From Sulfuritalea sp. (GTDB lineage: Bacteria; Pseudomonadota; Gammaproteobacteria; Burkholderiales; Rhodocyclaceae), in contig JAIPCS010000021.1 of assembly GCA_021738105.1 (NCBI GenBank), forward strand, positions 1 through 23,797: DNA of 23,797 nucleotides. Direction: 5' to 3'. The position numbers and the translations under genes are program-made. Shown here piece by piece: positions 21,565-23,797 of this stretch (position 1 is its first letter; each line of letters begins with the position of its first letter). The notes under the pieces are model-generated. The model was given only the letters and a program-made list of their open reading frames with translations, did no database searches and was not told the origin of the DNA.

Positions 21565-22632
21565 TCATTCATCGTTCAGACTGATCTGCGTAAGTAGCGT
21601 GAACAGGGGACGATTGATATAGAAATTTGTGCGCCCGATTTTTTTCTTTTCCACATAACCCGCAGCCACCAACGCATCCAGATGCTTGGCCGCCGTAATT
21701 CGGGAAACGCCCAGATCCTTCTCAACGAACTCGATTTTTGTATAGGGATAGCGGAACAGGTTGTTCAGCAACTCCTGGCTGTAAAGCTTCGGAAAATCGT
21801 TGCGCAATCGCTGTTGGGTGGTCTGCATCAGTTCTCGCAACTGCTTGATCAGCCGGATTTCGCTTCTGGCAGTGACTGCCACGCCCTTCAAGACATATAC
21901 GCACCAGTCCGTCCAGTCATGGGTCTCGCGGGTCGATTGCAGCAGTTGGTAATACTGCGCCTTGGTCGAGGTGATATACCGACTCAAATACAACACCGGC
22001 AATTCCATCAAACCTTCGCGTTGCAGCATCAGCAAATTCAGGATGCGCCCGCTGCGGCCGTTGCCGTCGTAAAACGGGTGGATGCTTTCAAACTGATGGT
22101 GCGCAATTGCCATGCGCAGCAAGGGGTCGAAATCGTCATCCGCATGAATGAAATCCACCAGTTGCGTCATCAGCTTTTCTATCAGCACCGCATCTTGCGG
22201 TGGCTCATAGACCATCGCGCCCGTCGTTTGATTTTTCAGTACTGTCCCCGGCAGCTTTCTGAACCCGGCATTGTTCTGCTCGACCTGTTCCTGCACGCGC
22301 AGGATTGTGCTCATACGGATCAGGCCGGAATTCACCACGTCGGTAAACCCCACCTTCAAGGCCGCGACATAGTTCTGCACCTCCTTGGCCGCCGGCGAAG
22401 CCGAGCCGCTCTGGTCGTACGCGTAAAGCTCGTCATGCGTGGTGATGATGTTCTCGATTTCGGAGCTGTCCTTAGCCTCCTGTATGGCCAGCGTATCGAG
22501 CAAGATGGCACGGTTGGGCAGCGACTCGCACAGGCCCTTCAGCTCCGCCAAATGGCGGTGCGCCTTGGCCAAGCTTTGCCAAACTGCCTTGACCTCAAGG
22601 CTTGCTGGGCTCGGAATTTCCAGTTCGATCAT
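21565..22632 (-). CDS. Fic family protein (class II, self-inhibited) with C-terminal winged helix
   Basis: This 355-residue Fic protein should transfer AMP from ATP to a target protein. The complete active motif HPFYDGNGRSGR is at residues 185-196. The N-terminal inhibitory motif S-S-E-I-E-N (56-61) matches (S/T)xxxE(G/N), which makes it class II: its Glu60 should block ATP until relieved, so no separate antitoxin is needed. The C-terminus (about 285-345) has a winged helix-turn-helix (EKDLGVSRITAAKHLDALVAAGYVEKKK). Such proteins can bind their own promoter. TAGGGA precedes the ATG. It is alone between duplicated flanks, with AT-richer upstream DNA than its neighbours, suggesting acquisition. 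Confidence 0.92.
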   Translation of the reverse strand: MIELEIPSPASLEVKAVWQSLAKAHRHLAELKGLCESLPNRAILLDTLAIQEAKDSSEIENIITTHDELYAYDQSGSASPAAKEVQNYVAALKVGFTDVVNSGLIRMSTILRVQEQVEQNNAGFRKLPGTVLKNQTTGAMVYEPPQDAVLIEKLMTQLVDFIHADDDFDPLLRMAIAHHQFESIHPFYDGNGRSGRILNLLMLQREGLMELPVLYLSRYITSTKAQYYQLLQSTRETHDWTDWCVYVLKGVAVTARSEIRLIKQLRELMQTTQQRLRNDFPKLYSQELLNNLFRYPYTKIEFVEKDLGVSRITAAKHLDALVAAGYVEKKKIGRTNFYINRPLFTLLTQISLNDE

Positions 22633-22647
22633 GAGATTCCCTACCGT

Positions 22648-22682
22648 TACGTGATAAGAAATTCAGAATAGATTATCACGTA
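22648..22682. promoter_or_regulatory. Perfect 10-bp inverted repeat (operator) upstream of the Fic gene
   Basis: TACGTGATAA (22648-22657) and TTATCACGTA (22673-22682) are perfect reverse complements, 15 bases apart, starting 16 bases upstream of the Fic start. The right arm contains a -10-like GATAAT on the - strand and a further TATAAC lies just upstream (22687-22692). A dimeric repressor bound here would block transcription; the Fic winged helix is the obvious candidate. Confidence 0.7.
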
Positions 22683-22771
22683 GCCTGTTATATGTATAAT
22701 TTTTGTTGTTTTCTTTTCGCGTGCCTGAGCATGTGTTCATGAAAAGCTTTTTCTTCAACATGTTGTTTGGG

Positions 22772-22796
22772 AAAAGTCGGTGCTGATGAGACGGCG
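22772..22796 (+). repeat. 25-bp interspersed repeat, copy d
   Basis: This copy matches the consensus at 22 of 25 positions. It is inverted relative to copy e, and the two bracket 150 bp. The AT-rich stretch before it (about 22685-22770) shows no gene. Confidence 0.6.
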
Positions 22797-22861
22797 GCAA
22801 GCGGGCACGAGGCCTATTAGGCCCCGAAAAGATTAGTGCAGGAAGGATGTTCAGGTCGTCG

Positions 22862-22928
22862 AGGGCGGCGTGGCTTTGCCGCTGCAGGCCGGTGGCCAAA
22901 ACACCTGCAAAAACCCGCGACGCCGCAT
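22862..22928 (-). pseudogene. Remnant of a Tat signal-peptide start, like that of the FAD oxidoreductase
   Basis: From ATG 22928 on the - strand the frame begins MRRRGFL and soon becomes nonsense. Shifting frame gives FAGVLATGL, which matches FLAGVSATGLL of the intact oxidoreductase. DNA similarity with 21062-21136 is visible by eye (about three quarters). It is a frameshifted, truncated copy of that gene's 5' end. Confidence 0.6.
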
Positions 22929-22946
22929 CAATGGTCACCACCTTTG

Positions 22947-22971
22947 CGCCGTCTAGCCAGCGCCGACTTTT
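22947..22971 (-). repeat. 25-bp interspersed repeat, copy e
   Basis: This copy matches the consensus at 24 of 25 positions. It starts the right copy of the direct duplication, just after the 3' end of the caspase-family gene. Confidence 0.7.
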
Positions 22972-23104
22972 CCCCGGCCGCCGAGCCGGTCCGATAGCCA
23001 GGGTCTAACATTTGCTATTGCTTCACTCCGGCCTTGGTGGCCGTCACCGCAGTACCCCAGTCGTCGGTTCCCTTGAGGGTTCTACCGTCAGCCGAGAGGG
23101 TCAT
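22948..23104. repeat. Direct duplication, right copy (B)
   Basis: This is the counterpart of 21279-21434. Here the block is the genuine 3' end of the caspase-family gene plus its downstream flank. Confidence 0.85.
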
Positions 23105-23797
23105 GGTGTGAGTCCACGTATCACTGAAACGGAAGGCGATCTTTCGCTTGTCGGCGTCCTCGTAGGTCCATACGCAAGTCGTTCCGGTATTCAACTGACA
23201 GGTGCCGTCCGCCTTTATGGTGTTGGTCCGGTCCGGCACCAGAAACGAACTCACGGACCAATGCCAGATACCGGCGATTGCCGATGGCTCCGATCCGCGT
23301 CCGGTTTGTCGCACGGGCGCGACGCGAGCCTGGGCCAGTGCCGCGAACTGGCCGCCGGGATATTTGTCGAGATAGGCCTGGTACTCGGCCGCGGTGTTGC
23401 TTTGTTCGGCGCTTTTCCAGAAGGCCAGTTCAATCGCCGAAGCCGTTGTCGCCGGCGCGATAATCGAGGTCGGGGTCCGAGTCTGGGCCGTACCGCTGTC
23501 TGCAGAACGAAAAAAGAAGTCGCCGGTCAACGATGACGATTCCCACGGTGTCTGCGCTTCGCCGCTCTTGCTCACGACATTGGCACGCACGCGCTTGAAG
23601 ACATCCTCGATCTTGATTCCGGGAACATCCATGGCGGCAAGCAGCTCGGAAGTATAGAGACCGTTGCGCCCCTCGCCGTCGGCCGCAACCTTGCCCGGGG
23701 CCGTGGCGTAGGCGATCAGCGTTCCAGCAGGGGCATTGATCTGTGCAAGACCTCGCCCGCCACCGCGAAAGCGGCGTTCGAACGGGTTATTGCGGCA
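23015..23797 (-). CDS. Caspase-family (peptidase C14-like) protein, 5' end outside the window
   Basis: At least 260 residues, open to the right edge. The first visible residues are C-R-N-N-P-F, which match the DACRNNPF catalytic-cysteine motif of bacterial caspase-like proteins, so the window edge falls exactly at the likely catalytic Cys. GRGLAQINAPAGTLIAYAT, GRNGLYTSELL and KIEDVFKRVRANVV follow as expected for the rest of the p20-like domain. Next comes a helical repeat (SAIELAFWKSAEQSNTAAEY), a linker, and a C-terminal beta-rich domain (about 90 residues, IAGIWHWSVSSF to MTLSADGRTLKGTDDW) with two cysteines. Such proteins are proteases cutting after Arg/Lys in studied cases; the target is unknown. 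The ATG at 23632 is internal. Its 3' end is duplicated at 21345-21434. Confidence 0.85.
   Translation of the reverse strand, partial: CRNNPFERRFRGGGRGLAQINAPAGTLIAYATAPGKVAADGEGRNGLYTSELLAAMDVPGIKIEDVFKRVRANVVSKSGEAQTPWESSSLTGDFFFRSADSGTAQTRTPTSIIAPATTASAIELAFWKSAEQSNTAAEYQAYLDKYPGGQFAALAQARVAPVRQTGRGSEPSAIAGIWHWSVSSFLVPDRTNTIKADGTCQLNTGTTCVWTYEDADKRKIAFRFSDTWTHTMTLSADGRTLKGTDDWGTAVTATKAGVKQ

Noticed and set aside
20838..21584. Long + strand open frame across the oxidoreductase 5' end and the duplicated block
   Set aside because: It is antisense to a clearly conserved FAD protein and its composition (Ser/Arg/Pro rich) is that of a shadow frame. It runs through the pseudogene remnant.
22663..22941. 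92-codon - strand frame upstream of the Fic gene
   Set aside because: It spans the operator, AT-rich DNA, repeat d and the frameshifted signal-peptide remnant, with no ribosome binding site. The FAGVLATGL match is a relic, not a gene.
1..23797. tRNA, rRNA, CRISPR arrays or complete insertion sequences
   Set aside because: No cloverleaf-like segment, no regular repeat-spacer pattern and no transposase motif was seen on either strand.

Overview
The window is about 24 kb of GC-rich chromosome with densely packed genes. The gene content points to a betaproteobacterium of the Rhodocyclales/Nitrosomonadales type: oxygen-independent ubiquinone synthesis (ubiUVT), stand-alone rubrerythrin and rubredoxin, a YeeE/TusA/rhodanese sulfur cluster and RhlE. 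That placement is inferred from gene content, not from a marker gene. I see no rRNA, tRNA, CRISPR array or complete insertion sequence.

Left part (1-3850, + strand): the last codons of ubiU, then ubiV and ubiT, a rubrerythrin-rubredoxin pair, and the DEAD-box helicase rhlE behind a structured leader. A perfect 16-bp stem terminator at 3809-3844 closes this part. A P-loop ATPase gene follows on the opposite strand.

Sulfur block (4855-10241, - strand, read right to left): twelve tightly spaced genes that look like one operon. They encode a YeeE/YedE-type transporter split into two half-proteins, a TusA-like sulfur carrier, two tiny membrane proteins, a membrane-anchored protein ending in Gly-Gly-Cys, a membrane-anchored rhodanese that has lost its catalytic cysteine, three small DsrE-like or DsrE-associated proteins, an exported active-type rhodanese and an exported c-type cytochrome. 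A ribbon-helix-helix regulator is divergently transcribed at 10379. I read this as a candidate sulfane-sulfur capture, import and relay system. It is the best candidate here for an undescribed system.

Middle (10847-14216): a pyruvate-aldolase (DapA-superfamily) protein of unknown substrate on +. On - there is a haloacetate/fluoroacetate dehalogenase with every known catalytic residue, a small hypothetical protein and a membrane diguanylate cyclase.

Right-centre (14380-21138, - strand): DUF924 protein, topoisomerase III, CoaE, a SPOR-like membrane protein, a candidate 35-codon ORF, SpeD and a Tat-exported FAD oxidoreductase. Directly upstream is the apparent tail of a lost gene.

Right end (21140-23797): a rearranged region. 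A class II Fic gene with a perfect inverted-repeat operator lies between two direct copies, about 156 bp each, of the 3' end of a caspase-family gene. The intact caspase-family gene runs off the window. A 25-bp motif occurs five times in the window, once inside the coding sequence of the Cys-less rhodanese. It marks both copies of the duplication.
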